64,000 nt of DNA from Thermodesulfobacteriota bacterium (lineage in GTDB: Bacteria > Desulfobacterota > DSM-4660 > Desulfatiglandales > Desulfatiglandaceae): positions 1-64,000 of the forward strand of contig JANQDY010000258.1 in NCBI GenBank assembly GCA_028278625.1, given 5' to 3'. The notes below the pieces were generated by a model. The model saw nothing but the letters and a program-made list of their open reading frames with translations. It did no database searches and was not told where the DNA came from. Of the stretch, positions 40,324-50,350 are shown piece after piece. The stretch's first letter is position 1. Each line of letters begins with the position of its first letter. The translations under genes were made by a program, and so were the position numbers.

Positions 40324-41754
40324 ATGGTTTCTGACTTAAGAAAGGTGATTGATCAGGTAAGCCGGGAAAAAGGCGTCGACCAGGCCGTATTGATCGGGGC
40401 GCTGGAAGAAGCGGTAAAAGCCGCGGCCAGGAAAAAATACGGGAACGAATATGATCTTGAGGTCATATACAACGAAGAGATGGGGGAAGTAGAGGCCTTT
40501 GAATTCAAAGAGGTGGTTGAAAACGTTGAAAACCCGAATCTTCAGATCTCCTTGAAAGATGCTGTTGAACTGGATCCGGAAACCGAAATCGGAGATAGTC
40601 TGGGGATCAAAATGGATCCTGACACCTTTGGAAGAATTGCGGCTCAGTCGGCAAAGCAGGTCATTATGCAGCGGTTGAAGGAAGCCGAACGGGATATCGT
40701 CTATGATGACTTCATCGACAGGCGGGGTGAAATCGTTAACGGGATCGTTCAACGGTTTGACAGAGGTTCCATCATTGTAAATCTTGGTCGCGCCGAAGCG
40801 GAGCTGCCCCACAAGGAACAGATTCCCAGGGAATCCTATAAGCAGGGTGACCGCATCAGGGCCTATATCCTTGATGTGCGGAAGATAAGCCGCGGACCCC
40901 AGATCATCCTTTCGAGAACCCACCCCAATATTGTTGCCATTCTGTTCGAGAATGAAGTTCCCGAAATATCGGAGGGTATCGTTCAGATCATGCAGGTGGC
41001 CCGCGAACCGGGCGGCAGAGCCAAAATTGCCGTCAGTTCAAAGGATCCCGACGTGGATCCCGTGGGTGCGTGCGTCGGTATGAAAGGGAGGCGGGTTCAA
41101 GCGGTGGTACAGGAGTTGCGGGGGGAAAAGATCGATATTGTGACCTGGGATCCGGATTCGGCCAAATTCATCTGCAATGCACTGGCACCCGCTGAAATTA
41201 CCAGGGTTATTGTGGACGAGAACGACCACAGCATGGAGGTGGTCGTTCCCGACGATCAGCTCTCACTGGCCATCGGAAAACGGGGCCAGAATGTGCGGCT
41301 GGCGGCGAAGCTGACCGGTTGGCGCCTTGATGTGATCGGGGAGACCAAATACAATGAAGCACTTAAGGACGGGTATCGGTCCCTTCTGGATTTGAGCGGC
41401 GTGGGGGAGAAAATCGCCACGGAATTGTACGATTCCGATTTCCGGTCCGCAAGCGATATTGCAGGTTCCACGGTTGAGGACCTTATGGTTGTGAAAGGGA
41501 TCAGCAATGAAAAAGCCGAGAGTCTCATTGCCGAGGCGAACGCTTACGTTCTTGCCAAAGCGGAGGCGGAAGCGTCAGGGGCCTCCGAAGCAACCGGGGA
41601 GTCTGATGCAATTGGCATGGAGGAAACTGAGGCCGGTGTTTCCGAAGAACCGGTTGTTGAGAATAGTCGGGAAGCCGGTGAAGTGACGGAGGAAGAGGCA
41701 CCGGAAGCAACCGAAATGGGTGAATCGCCGACGAAAACACCTGCCGATGAGTAA
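40324..41754 (+). CDS. nusA: Transcription termination/antitermination factor NusA
   Basis: A 476-residue RNA polymerase-binding factor. The order is an N-terminal domain (1-130), an S1 domain (about 135-200, GEIVNGIVQRFDRGSIIVNLG), two KH domains (about 200-345, including GACVGMKGRRVQAVVQELRG and SLAIGKRGQNVRLAAKLTGW) and helix-hairpin-helix repeats (about 350-415). The last about 60 residues form an acidic Glu/Ala-rich tail. The KH motifs are complete. ylxR overlaps its stop by 8 nt. Confidence 0.97.
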   Translation: MVSDLRKVIDQVSREKGVDQAVLIGALEEAVKAAARKKYGNEYDLEVIYNEEMGEVEAFEFKEVVENVENPNLQISLKDAVELDPETEIGDSLGIKMDPDTFGRIAAQSAKQVIMQRLKEAERDIVYDDFIDRRGEIVNGIVQRFDRGSIIVNLGRAEAELPHKEQIPRESYKQGDRIRAYILDVRKISRGPQIILSRTHPNIVAILFENEVPEISEGIVQIMQVAREPGGRAKIAVSSKDPDVDPVGACVGMKGRRVQAVVQELRGEKIDIVTWDPDSAKFICNALAPAEITRVIVDENDHSMEVVVPDDQLSLAIGKRGQNVRLAAKLTGWRLDVIGETKYNEALKDGYRSLLDLSGVGEKIATELYDSDFRSASDIAGSTVEDLMVVKGISNEKAESLIAEANAYVLAKAEAEASGASEATGESDAIGMEETEAGVSEEPVVENSREAGEVTEEEAPEATEMGESPTKTPADE

Positions 41755-42007
41755 GACCCGAGGGCATATACCCATTCGAACATGTATATCCTGTGGGACC
41801 AAAGGGAACAAGAAGGACCTGATTCGGTTGGTGATGGATTCTGACGGGCGGGTGGTTATTCACAGTTCCGGTAAAGGGCGGGGCGCCTATGTTTGTCGGA
41901 GTGAAGATTGTCTCTCAGCGCTTTTAACGGGAAAGGGTCTGAGCAGGGCTTTCAGACGAAGCGTTGTCATATCGGACGCCTTAAAGAACGTTCTAAACCG
42001 AAAGTAA
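41747..42007 (+). CDS. ylxR: YlxR family (DUF448) RNA-binding protein
   Basis: An 86-residue basic protein. The diagnostic PIRTCISCGTKGNKKDLIRLV opens it, and GRGAYVCRSEDCLSALL follows, with four cysteines in two CxxC-like places. It sits between nusA and infB, the standard place for this family, which has been linked to RNase P and nucleic acid binding. The ATG inside the nusA stop region was chosen; the longer frame adds nusA antiregister sequence. Confidence 0.92.
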   Translation: MSKTRGHIPIRTCISCGTKGNKKDLIRLVMDSDGRVVIHSSGKGRGAYVCRSEDCLSALLTGKGLSRAFRRSVVISDALKNVLNRK

Positions 42008-42079
42008 AAAGGCTGTTTCAGACGGCTTATCGATAAGAAAGCGGGCGTACGGGGAATTAACAGATTTTTGGGGGAATTT

Positions 42080-44998
42080 ATGGCAAAAATCAGGGTTTAT
42101 GAGCTAGCGAGGGAACTCAAGATAGAGAGCAAAAAGCTTGTGGAAGATCTCAACGCGGGCGGGCTTCAGATCAAAAACTACATGAGCACCCTTGATGAAG
42201 AAACGGTCTCCAAAGCAAAAAAGATCATTTCGGGCACCGTTTCGGAAGTGGTGGTTGAAAAGAGGGTGAAGCCCCGTGTCATTCGCAGACGGAAAAAGAT
42301 TGTCCAAGTACAACCAAAAACGCCTGAGCCAACAGAAGAGGAACCGCAAAAGGAAGAAGAGCCTTCAGAGGGCACCGTTCGAGAAGAACAGGTGACGCCC
42401 GCTAAAGAAGCGGTCCAGGAACCACCCGTTGAGGAAGCGGTTCAGAAAGCCCCCCAAGAAGAAATTGAAGAAAAGACCTCTCCGCCACCCCCCAAGGCGT
42501 TGAAAAAACGGAAAAAATTTAAGGAAGCCGAGCCCGCGAGAATCATTGAAAAGCCTAGAACAGTCACGGAAGTGCCCGCGGAAGAAGTATCCGTTCAGGA
42601 ACCGGAAGCCCCGGTTGAGACAGCCCCCACGCCCCCCCCACCCGGGATACCCCAAGAACCGGCCAGTGAAGCGCCCGCGGTTTCCGAAAAAGAAGAACCC
42701 CGGATCGAGGAACCTGCCGTTGCCGAGAAATCGGCTCCGACGGAGGCGCCGACGGAGGTGAAGGAAGCGGCCGCCGAAGTGGGGAAAGCGCCCGTAAAGG
42801 AAAAACCGGCCAAAACAAAAGGGAAGAAAGCGAAGAAGAAAAAGACGGAAAAGCCCGCCAAAATCATCAGCCCGCCGGAAGAGGGTCCCCTTAAAAACAT
42901 TCTGGCCAAGGAAACGGAGAAGAAGCAGCTAAAACAGAAAGCTGCAAAGGCGATCAGCCGGGTTCCGGAACAAGTTCCTCAAGTGCCAAAAGAGCCTCCA
43001 CCGCCAAAAGAACTTGAACCGGTGACGGATGATGCTAAACCGTCCAAGAAGAAAAAGGGCCGGAAAAAGGACGTGGTCGATTTGTCCGAGAAACGCGGCG
43101 TCACCAAACGGCGGAAGAAAGAGGTTTATGAGAGGGCGGATCTCTACCAGGATCGTGGCAAAAAGCGTAAAGGGAAAAAAGGCGGGAAGAAAGCAAAGGA
43201 GATTCCCAGAAAATTCAAACAGACGGAGATCACCACGCCCAAGGCCATCAAAAGAAGAATCAAGGTGCAGGATACCGTTACGGTCACCGATCTGGCCAAG
43301 GCCATGGGGACCAAGGCAACGGAATTGCTGAAGCGCCTCATGAAACTGGGTGTCATGGCCAATATTAACCAGTCTCTGGATTTTGATACCGCCTCCCTGG
43401 TTGCCGATGAAGTCGGCTTTGAGTTGGAAATGGACGCTTTCAAAGAAGAGCGCTTTTTCTCGGATAAAGAGGACACTCCGGAAGATCTGGTCCCGAGACC
43501 GCCGGTGGTAACCATCATGGGCCATGTTGATCACGGCAAGACGTCGTTGCTCGATTACATTCGAGAGTCGAACATCATCAGCGGCGAATCGGGCGGCATT
43601 ACCCAGCACATCGGGGCATACTACGTGAAACGGGAAGGTGGCGACATTGTCTTTCTAGATACCCCCGGCCACGAAGCATTTACGGCCATGCGGGCCAGGG
43701 GAGCGAAAATCACCGATATCATCGTTCTGGTGGTGGCGGCGGATGACGGCGCCATGCCCCAGACCAAAGAAGCCATTAACCATGGGAGGGCCGCCGATAT
43801 ACCCATTGTGGTGGCGATCAATAAGATGGACAAACCCAACGCCGATCCGGAGCGGGTCAAGCGGGAATTGGCTGAACTGGATCTGGCCCCTGAAGAGTGG
43901 GGCGGCGAAACCCTCTTGGGAGAGATTTCGGCCAAAACCGGCCAGGGCGTGGATGATCTTCTCGGACTGATTCTGTTGCAGGCGGAGATGCTTGAATTGA
44001 CGGGGAATCCCGACAGGGAAGCGAGGGGATCCGTTGTGGAGGCAGAACTGGACAAGAGCCGTGGGCCGGTGGCAACGGTCCTGATTCAAAACGGGACGCT
44101 CAAGCCGGGCGACCAGTTTGTCTGCGGCGAACATTTCGGGCGGGTGCGGGCCATGCTGGATAGCCGTGGAAGAAGAATGAAATCCGCCGGCCCTTCTGTC
44201 CCGGCGGTCATTTACGGGATATCCGGAGTGCCCATGGCCGGGGATGAATTCGTTGTGGTGAAAGATGAGAAAGTCGCCAAACAGATCATCGAGCATCGCA
44301 AGGAAAAATCAAAGAAACAGGAAGGTTCCAAACCCGGTGTCGTGAGCCTTGACGACTTGTACGAGAGGATCAAGGATGGTGGCGTTAAGGAACTGAACAT
44401 CATTTTGAAGGCGGATGTCCAGGGTTCAGCGGAAGCCCTTGCCGAGTCCCTGGTCAAACTGAGCACCGATGCCGTAAAGCTTCAGGTAATACATTCAGCT
44501 ACCGGCGGAATCACCGAATCGGATGTAACGCTCGCTGCCGCATCAGACGCCATCATACTCGGGTTTAACGTAAGAGCCAATCAGCGGGTTTCGGATCTGG
44601 CGGAGAAAGAAAACATCGATATTCGTTTCTACGATGTGATTTATAACGCCATCAAGGATGTACGTCTCGCCATGACAGGACTTCTGGAACCCATTTTGGA
44701 GGAGACCGTCATCGGGCATGTAGAGGTTAGGGAGATTTTCCGTGTGCCCAAAGTCGGCACGATCGCCGGATGTTTTGTTACGAATGGCCACGTGGAGAGA
44801 AATGCAAAGGTCCGATTGCTGCGGGACGACGTGGTGGTGTTTGATGGCAAGATTTCATCGCTGAAGCGTTTCAAAGACGACGTGAAGGAAGTTCAGTCCG
44901 GTTACGAGTGTGGTATCGGCCTGGATAATTTCGGTGATGTCAAACCATCGGATGTTTTCGAAATCTATAAGGTAGAGGAAGTTGCCGCGGAACTTTAA
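42080..44998 (+). CDS. infB: Translation initiation factor IF-2
   Basis: A 972-residue GTPase that brings initiator tRNA to the 30S subunit. An N-terminal IF2_N module ([24 protein letters not shown]) is followed by a long low-complexity Lys/Glu/Pro/Ala-rich linker (about 70-400) and a second IF2_N-like module (about 395-450). The G domain then has GHVDHGKTS (about 481-489), DTPGHEAFT and NKMD. Domains II-IV end in VEEVAAEL. The long charged linker is common in deltaproteobacterial IF-2. The ATG has GGGGGAA upstream; an in-frame TTG 12 nt earlier is less likely. Confidence 0.97.
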   Translation: MAKIRVYELARELKIESKKLVEDLNAGGLQIKNYMSTLDEETVSKAKKIISGTVSEVVVEKRVKPRVIRRRKKIVQVQPKTPEPTEEEPQKEEEPSEGTVREEQVTPAKEAVQEPPVEEAVQKAPQEEIEEKTSPPPPKALKKRKKFKEAEPARIIEKPRTVTEVPAEEVSVQEPEAPVETAPTPPPPGIPQEPASEAPAVSEKEEPRIEEPAVAEKSAPTEAPTEVKEAAAEVGKAPVKEKPAKTKGKKAKKKKTEKPAKIISPPEEGPLKNILAKETEKKQLKQKAAKAISRVPEQVPQVPKEPPPPKELEPVTDDAKPSKKKKGRKKDVVDLSEKRGVTKRRKKEVYERADLYQDRGKKRKGKKGGKKAKEIPRKFKQTEITTPKAIKRRIKVQDTVTVTDLAKAMGTKATELLKRLMKLGVMANINQSLDFDTASLVADEVGFELEMDAFKEERFFSDKEDTPEDLVPRPPVVTIMGHVDHGKTSLLDYIRESNIISGESGGITQHIGAYYVKREGGDIVFLDTPGHEAFTAMRARGAKITDIIVLVVAADDGAMPQTKEAINHGRAADIPIVVAINKMDKPNADPERVKRELAELDLAPEEWGGETLLGEISAKTGQGVDDLLGLILLQAEMLELTGNPDREARGSVVEAELDKSRGPVATVLIQNGTLKPGDQFVCGEHFGRVRAMLDSRGRRMKSAGPSVPAVIYGISGVPMAGDEFVVVKDEKVAKQIIEHRKEKSKKQEGSKPGVVSLDDLYERIKDGGVKELNIILKADVQGSAEALAESLVKLSTDAVKLQVIHSATGGITESDVTLAAASDAIILGFNVRANQRVSDLAEKENIDIRFYDVIYNAIKDVRLAMTGLLEPILEETVIGHVEVREIFRVPKVGTIAGCFVTNGHVERNAKVRLLRDDVVVFDGKISSLKRFKDDVKEVQSGYECGIGLDNFGDVKPSDVFEIYKVEEVAAEL

Positions 44999-45000
44999 TA

Positions 45001-45291
45001 ATGATGGTAGTGGGAATCTTAAGAGTTGAGTTCCTCCTTTTCGACAACCGGTCGCTCAAGGGGAAGAGAAAAATTGTCCGCAGCATGGTGGACAAAGTGA
45101 AATCCAAGTTCAACGCGGCGGTTGCCGAAGTGGGCGCCAATGACAAATGGCAGAAGATCGAACTTGGGGTGAGCACGGTGGGAAACGATCGACGCCATGT
45201 GGATTCCTCCCTGAACCATATTTTCGATTTTTTGGAGTCCCTCTGCCTGGCGCAGATTGTTAACACGGAAATGGATATTATCAATATGTGA
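45001..45291 (+). CDS. DUF503 (YlxP-like) protein
   Basis: A 96-residue protein. The motif LFDNRSLKGKRKIVRSMVDKVKSKFNAAVAEVG is the DUF503 signature, followed by LGVSTVGNDRRHVDSSLNHIFDFLE. It begins 2 nt after infB. YlxP-like proteins are encoded beside infB and rbfA and are implicated in ribosome biogenesis; no catalytic function is known. Confidence 0.9.
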   Translation: MMVVGILRVEFLLFDNRSLKGKRKIVRSMVDKVKSKFNAAVAEVGANDKWQKIELGVSTVGNDRRHVDSSLNHIFDFLESLCLAQIVNTEMDIINM

Positions 45292-45342
45292 TCGCCCGTG
45301 ATCGGGAATGATTCTTGTTAAGTTGAAAAGGCAGAACTTGTT

Positions 45343-45693
45343 ATGTTGCCGGGAAAACGCTCCGCACGGGTCGGAGATGTAATTTTAAGGGAAGTGGCGC
45401 TTCTATTGCTTGAGAAGGTGAGAGACCCTCGGGTTCAGGGCGTTACAGTGACGGGAATTCGTTTGAGCGATGACCTCAAATCGGCCAGGGTGTACTATAG
45501 CGTGATGGGGGATCACGCCAGGGTGGAACAGGCCCAGGCAGGTCTTGAAAGCGCAAAGGGATTTGTAAAAAGAGAAATCGGACGGCGCGCGGGTTTAAGA
45601 TACATCCCGGAGATCAAGTTCGTTTATGACCCTTCCCTTGAAACCGGTGAGCATATGGAGCGTATCTTTGAGAAGATCCGGCCGGGGGATTAG
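45343..45693 (+). CDS. rbfA: Ribosome-binding factor A
   Basis: A 116-residue KH-fold protein that assists late 30S maturation. It has LREVALLLLEKVRDPRVQGVTVTGIRLSDDLKSARVYYSV and the C-terminal LRYIPEIKFVYDPSLETGEHMERIFEKI, both typical. It lies between DUF503 and the DHH phosphoesterase with a 4-nt gap to the latter. Confidence 0.95.
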   Translation: MLPGKRSARVGDVILREVALLLLEKVRDPRVQGVTVTGIRLSDDLKSARVYYSVMGDHARVEQAQAGLESAKGFVKREIGRRAGLRYIPEIKFVYDPSLETGEHMERIFEKIRPGD

Positions 45694-45697
45694 CCCA

Positions 45698-46696
45698 ATG
45701 GTGAAAGATGACGCTTTTTCCATTGCTGTTCTAAAAATCGTCGGGTTGCTGAGGGAGAATGACCGTTTCTTGATAATGACCCATGAGGATCCGGACCTGG
45801 ACGGTCTGGGATCCATGTTCGCTCTTGCAATGTGCCTCAGGGATTTCGGAAAAGAGGCGGTCACCCTTGTCCAGAAACAGATTCCACCATCCCTGGCATT
45901 TTTGTCGGGTGCCGAAAGGGCGATTTTGAGGGATCGTGGCGTTGGCGGGGAATTTGACGCCGTTCTGGTCCTTGATTGTGCGGAAAAAGAAAGACTGGGT
46001 TCATTTGCGGATTTGTGGCCGGATGTGGGGATAACCATAAACATTGACCATCATGAGACCAATAGCCGGTTCGGCCGGTACAATCTGGTGGACACGGGAA
46101 GTTCTTCCACCGCGGAACTGGTTTACCGGTTGATCACGGCGGGAGATTTTCCTCTGGGCCTTGGGGCCGCGGGGAATCTCTTCGCGGCAATTCAATCGGA
46201 TACGGGCTCTTTCAAGTTTACCAATACCACCCCCGGGGCCATGAGAATCTCGGCGGATTTGATGGATAGGGGTGTGGACCCTTGGGATACGTACTTAAGG
46301 AGTATGAATGGATACAGTCCCGAACGGCTGAAGCTCCTGGCAAAGGCATTGGATTCCATCCGGTTTTACAGCAAGGGCAGAATCGGCATGATGGTCATCA
46401 CAAAGGAGATGATAAAGGAAAGCGGCGCGCGTCCTTCGGATATGGAGGGATTTGTGGAATATCCCCGGTATGTGGGGGGGGTTGAAGTGTCGGTACTGAT
46501 CAGGGAGAAAGACGACAACACCTACAAGTTCAGCATCCGCTCAAACCGCCGGGTGAATGTTGCCCAACTGGCGTCTCGATTCCAGGGCGGCGGCCATGGG
46601 AAGGCGGCTGGGTTCACCGCTCGGGGATCCTTTGGGACGCTAAAAAGAGATTTTTTGTCTCAGACAGACCGGATTTTGAATGAAACGCCCCTTTGA
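45698..46696 (+). CDS. nrnA: DHH-family phosphoesterase, NrnA-like
   Basis: A 332-residue enzyme with the DHH active-site motifs: HEDPDLDGLGSM (metal-binding His and Asp), VLDCAEKERLG, and the name motif DHHETN (about 118). The C-terminal DHHA1 domain ends with GGGHGKAAGF. Bacterial relatives act as oligoribonucleases (nanoRNases), 3'-phosphoadenosine-5'-phosphate phosphatases or cyclic dinucleotide hydrolases. Its place between rbfA and truB is standard. It overlaps truB by 17 nt. Confidence 0.88.
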   Translation: MVKDDAFSIAVLKIVGLLRENDRFLIMTHEDPDLDGLGSMFALAMCLRDFGKEAVTLVQKQIPPSLAFLSGAERAILRDRGVGGEFDAVLVLDCAEKERLGSFADLWPDVGITINIDHHETNSRFGRYNLVDTGSSSTAELVYRLITAGDFPLGLGAAGNLFAAIQSDTGSFKFTNTTPGAMRISADLMDRGVDPWDTYLRSMNGYSPERLKLLAKALDSIRFYSKGRIGMMVITKEMIKESGARPSDMEGFVEYPRYVGGVEVSVLIREKDDNTYKFSIRSNRRVNVAQLASRFQGGGHGKAAGFTARGSFGTLKRDFLSQTDRILNETPL

Positions 46697-47603
46697 CGGC
46701 ATACTCCTGGTTGACAAGGCGGCGGGTGAGTCGTCCCATGAGGTTGTCAGAAAAGTAAAATCCGCCTTTGGTTTCGGCCGGCGGCACAAGGTTGGGCACG
46801 CCGGCACCCTCGATCCTTTTGCAACGGGGCTGCTGGTGGTTCTCCTGGGACAGGGAACCAAACTGTCGCGGTTTATAATGGCCGGTGAGAAGGAGTATCT
46901 GGCCACCCTGGAATTGGGCACAGAAACCGATACCCTGGATCCCACGGGCAAGGTGATCGTGAAGCGTGAAGTCCCGGCTCTGAGCCGTGATGATATCGAG
47001 GAAACAGCCAGGCAATACGTGGGAAGGATCAGGCAGAGGCCGCCAGCTTTTTCCGCCGTGAAACATCGGGGATCCAGGGCCTATAAGCTGGCCAGAAAGG
47101 GGCTTCCCGTAGTACTGGAAGAGCGGACGGTGACGGTCCACTCTCTCTCCGTTCTTTCGGTGGAGTTGCCCGAGGTTACAATGCGGATCAGATGTGCCGG
47201 CGGCACCTATATTCGCAGTCTCGCGGCGGATATGGGCCGCGATCTGGGACCGGGCGGGCGGCTGAAGGCCCTTAGAAGGCTCAGGAGTGGAGCCTTTGAC
47301 GTTAAGGACGCCATCCCTTCCGAAGAACTTCGGAACAGCGCGTCTGTACACACAATTGGAATTCCCCTGGCTGGTGCCTTGCCTGAAATGGCGGAGATTT
47401 TGATTAATGACACCTTGGCCGGGAAAGTGAGGCAAGGGTATCGACCCAGATGGCATGAACTCACCTTCAATCGGGAACCTGTTCATCCCATAGAGGAGGG
47501 TTACATAAAGCTGGTCAGTGGGGATAATCTTCTGGCCATTATCAAGGAGAGCAACGGGGGGGACAGCCATGAACAAGTAGAATTTGAAAGGGTGTTTTCT
47601 TGA
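46680..47603 (+). CDS. truB: tRNA pseudouridine(55) synthase
   Basis: A 307-residue enzyme that converts U55 in the T loop of tRNA. The catalytic Asp lies in GHAGTLDPFATGLL (near residue 44). RQRPPAFSAVKHRGSRAYKLARKG and IRCAGGTYIRSLAADMG are further family blocks. The C-terminal PUA-like part is short. A tiny cysteine-rich frame starts at its stop codon. Confidence 0.95.
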   Translation: MKRPFDGILLVDKAAGESSHEVVRKVKSAFGFGRRHKVGHAGTLDPFATGLLVVLLGQGTKLSRFIMAGEKEYLATLELGTETDTLDPTGKVIVKREVPALSRDDIEETARQYVGRIRQRPPAFSAVKHRGSRAYKLARKGLPVVLEERTVTVHSLSVLSVELPEVTMRIRCAGGTYIRSLAADMGRDLGPGGRLKALRRLRSGAFDVKDAIPSEELRNSASVHTIGIPLAGALPEMAEILINDTLAGKVRQGYRPRWHELTFNREPVHPIEEGYIKLVSGDNLLAIIKESNGGDSHEQVEFERVFS

Positions 47604-47725
47604 CGAATTGTTGTTTTTTGCTCTCATACGAAAAGTGTGAGAATTGTGAGCCCCGAAAGGAATACAGATGCCCTGCGTGTTGCCGGGTTCTTTTGGGGAA
47701 AACCGATATCGTTGATATTATTTAA
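47600..47725 (+). CDS. Possible 41-residue cysteine-rich (zinc-ribbon-like) protein
   Basis: A short frame starts with TTG in a TTGA overlap with the truB stop, the same junction type as waaF-gmhB. It encodes MTNCCFLLSYEKCENCE and then YRCPACCRVLLGKTDIVDII. The spacing C13-x2-C16-x7-C24-x2-C27 is a plausible zinc ribbon. AAAGGG lies about 9 nt upstream. It fills most of the 47604-47772 space before rpsO. No homologue is known to me, and a chance frame is quite possible. Confidence 0.3.
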   Translation: MTNCCFLLSYEKCENCEPRKEYRCPACCRVLLGKTDIVDII

Positions 47726-47772
47726 ACATGTTTTGGATCTACTTAAACATCAATTTTTAGGAGGTACGAAAA

Positions 47773-48042
47773 GTGGTTTTGACAGCGGGAGCAAAGAAAG
47801 AAATTCTTGATCGGTTCAAACTTCACGAAAAGGATACCGGTTCACCCGAAGTTCAGATTGCCTTACTCACCAGTAGAATCAAATACCTTACTGAACATTT
47901 TAAGGTCCATAAAAAGGATCATCATTCGCGTCGAGGTCTGCTGAAACTGGTGGGCCAGAGGCGAAGGCTTTTGAATTACCTAAAAAAGAGGGATCTGGAA
48001 AAATACAGAACGCTGATTAAAGAGCTCGGTATTCGCAAATAG
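47773..48042 (+). CDS. rpsO: 30S ribosomal protein S15
   Basis: An 89-residue protein of normal length with the S15 blocks [27 protein letters not shown] and [22 protein letters not shown]. Start is GTG with AGGAGG about 7 nt upstream. It is followed by pnp, the conserved pair. In E. coli S15 represses its own translation through a leader structure; the AT-rich leader here shows no obvious match. Confidence 0.97.
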   Translation: MVLTAGAKKEILDRFKLHEKDTGSPEVQIALLTSRIKYLTEHFKVHKKDHHSRRGLLKLVGQRRRLLNYLKKRDLEKYRTLIKELGIRK

Positions 48043-48072
48043 TGCGATTGTTCATGCAATGACCTGTCCTGA

Positions 48073-48101
48073 TTTTCACCCGTGTTTCGGAACCGTGAAA
48101 A
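48073..48101 (+). other. Hairpin in the rpsO-pnp spacer
   Basis: TTTTCAC pairs with GTGAAAA around a 15-nt loop that can itself form CCG/CGG. The 211-nt spacer between rpsO and pnp is otherwise plain. In E. coli this spacer holds a terminator and an RNase III site for pnp autoregulation; this hairpin may have a similar role, by analogy only. Confidence 0.35.
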
Positions 48102-48253
48102 AATGACAGTGGTTGCAATTATCGAAAAAAAACTAAACTTAACTTCCAAATACTCTGTGAAAAGACTGCAGCCAGACATGAGCCCATGTGCTTTCCCGAG
48201 ACACGTTTTACAAAAAGACCAACCAATGTCTATTTGAAAGGATAAATGAAATA

Positions 48254-50350
48254 ATGGTGAAAAATTACTCGATTGAAATTAGTGGCCGGAACATCCATGT
48301 GGAAACAGGTCGTATTGCCAAGCAGGCGAGTGGGTCGGTCGTTGTTACTTCCGGTCAAACCGTTGTGCTGGTAACGGCCGTTGCAACGGATGAAGTTCGT
48401 GAGGGGATCGATTTTCTCCCGCTGACGGTGGAATATCAGGAAATGTCTTATGCCGGGGGGCAGATACCGGGGAATTTCTTCAGAAGGGATATGGGAAGAC
48501 CCGGGGAAAAAGAGACGCTGATATCACGTCTCATCGACAGGCCCCTTCGGCCGTTGTTTCCCGATAACTATCATTACGAAACCCAGGTGATCGCTACGGT
48601 GCTGTCCACCGACAAGGAAAACGAGGCGGATATGTTGGCCATGTTGGGCGCATCCGCCGCTCTTGAGATATCCGACATCCCCTTTCTGGGGCCCATCGCA
48701 GGGGTTAAAGTGGGCAGAATTAATGGGGAATTTGTGGCCAATCCCACCATTAGCCAGCAGGAGGAGAGTGACATTAACCTCATCGTGGCAGGAAGTCGCG
48801 ATGGGATTGTAATGGTTGAAGGAGGGTCCCGGTTTGTCAGCGAGTCGGAGATGATTGACGCCATATTCTATGGCCACCAGGCGATCCAACCCATGCTCGA
48901 CTTACAGGAATCCCTCAAAAGGGAGATGGGAAAGCCAAAACGGGTCATTCCCGATCAGGTGGCGGACCCATCAATCCAGGAAAAGGTTGACCGGCTTGGG
49001 GAGCCCCTGCTCAAAGAGGTGCTCTGTATTGCCGATAAGATGGACCGGCAGGCAAAACGGCGGGACGCCCAGAATCAGGTCTTGGAGACCCTGGCAGAGG
49101 AACACGAAGATCAGAAGTCGGAGATAAAGGAGGCCGTTCATTCCCTCGAAAAGAAGATGGTGAGAGATATGATCCTAAATGAGGGTAAACGGATCGATGG
49201 TCGTGCTTTCAATGAAGTGCGGCACATTGAGTGCCTGGTCGGCCTTCTCCCCCGCATCCACGGTTCGGCGCTTTTTACGCGGGGAGAAACCCAGGCCATG
49301 GTCCTGACCACCCTTGGCACCGAGAGGGATCGTCAGAGAATCGAATCCATTTTCGGAGAAGAGTTGCGGTCTTTTATTCTCCATTACAATTTTCCCCCTT
49401 ACAGTGTGGGCGAGACCAAGCGTCTCAGCGGTCCGGGACGGAGGGAAATCGGACATGGCGCACTGGCCAGACGGGCGCTTTTGCCGGTTTTGCCCGATGA
49501 AGAGGATTTTCAATACTGCGTCCGTGTGGTCAGCGAAATACTTGAGTCCAACGGTTCTTCCTCCATGGCAAGTGTGTGTGGCGGCTGCCTGTCCCTGATG
49601 GATGCGGGCGTGCCCATCAAAGAGATGGTGGCCGGTGTGGCCATGGGTCTGGTGGCGGAAGGGGACAAGGTTGTAGTGTTAACCGATATCCTGGGGGATG
49701 AAGATCATTACGGTGATATGGATTTCAAAGTCACCGGCACCAGCGAGGGAATAACGGCCCTTCAGATGGATATAAAGATTGAACGGCTCACCCGGGAAAT
49801 CATGGAACAGGCGCTGGCCCAGGCCAGGGAAGGGCGGCTCCACATTCTTGATCGAATGCGAGAGACCATGACCCAGCCCCGAAATGAGGTTTCCGAGTAC
49901 GCACCCATCATCACGAATTTTAAGATCAGCCCTGAAAAGGTGCGGGTTCTGATCGGTCCCGGCGGCAAAACAATTCGCGAAATATGCAATGTCTCAGGCG
50001 CCAGGATCGACGTGGATGATGACGGCGTTGTGACCATTTCATCACCCGATAAAGAGTGTTCCGATGCAGCCATGAAAATGGTCAAAGAAATCGTGCAGGA
50101 AGCAGAGGTGGGCAAACTCTATCAGGGCAAGGTGGTCAAGGTCATGGACTTCGGGGCTTTTGTTGAAATTTTCCCCGGTACCGACGGTCTTATACACATA
50201 TCCCAACTGGCACCTGAGCGGGTGAACAAGGTCACCGACGTGCTCAATGAAGGGGATGAGGTCCTGGTAAAAGTCCTGGAAGTCGGGAAAGATGGCCGCA
50301 TCCGTCTTTCCAGGAAAGCGGCATTGGGGGAAACGCTGGATGAATCGTAA
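48254..50350 (+). CDS. pnp: Polyribonucleotide nucleotidyltransferase (PNPase)
   Basis: A 698-residue 3'-5' phosphorolytic exoribonuclease. Two RNase PH domains (about 10-230 and 310-540) flank a helical linker. The second carries [17 protein letters not shown] and [13 protein letters not shown] motifs and the metal-binding [18 protein letters not shown] (Asp residues near 480-487). A KH domain ([24 protein letters not shown]) and an S1 domain ([28 protein letters not shown]) end the protein. The ATG at 48254 gives the usual N-terminus; an earlier frame start adds 22 unlikely residues. It overlaps the M16 peptidase by 11 nt. Confidence 0.97.
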   Translation: MVKNYSIEISGRNIHVETGRIAKQASGSVVVTSGQTVVLVTAVATDEVREGIDFLPLTVEYQEMSYAGGQIPGNFFRRDMGRPGEKETLISRLIDRPLRPLFPDNYHYETQVIATVLSTDKENEADMLAMLGASAALEISDIPFLGPIAGVKVGRINGEFVANPTISQQEESDINLIVAGSRDGIVMVEGGSRFVSESEMIDAIFYGHQAIQPMLDLQESLKREMGKPKRVIPDQVADPSIQEKVDRLGEPLLKEVLCIADKMDRQAKRRDAQNQVLETLAEEHEDQKSEIKEAVHSLEKKMVRDMILNEGKRIDGRAFNEVRHIECLVGLLPRIHGSALFTRGETQAMVLTTLGTERDRQRIESIFGEELRSFILHYNFPPYSVGETKRLSGPGRREIGHGALARRALLPVLPDEEDFQYCVRVVSEILESNGSSSMASVCGGCLSLMDAGVPIKEMVAGVAMGLVAEGDKVVVLTDILGDEDHYGDMDFKVTGTSEGITALQMDIKIERLTREIMEQALAQAREGRLHILDRMRETMTQPRNEVSEYAPIITNFKISPEKVRVLIGPGGKTIREICNVSGARIDVDDDGVVTISSPDKECSDAAMKMVKEIVQEAEVGKLYQGKVVKVMDFGAFVEIFPGTDGLIHISQLAPERVNKVTDVLNEGDEVLVKVLEVGKDGRIRLSRKAALGETLDES

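Noticed and set aside
42595..43609. Long minus-strand frames opposite infB
   Set aside because: Arise from the repetitive Lys/Glu/Pro codons of the IF-2 linker; no independent evidence.
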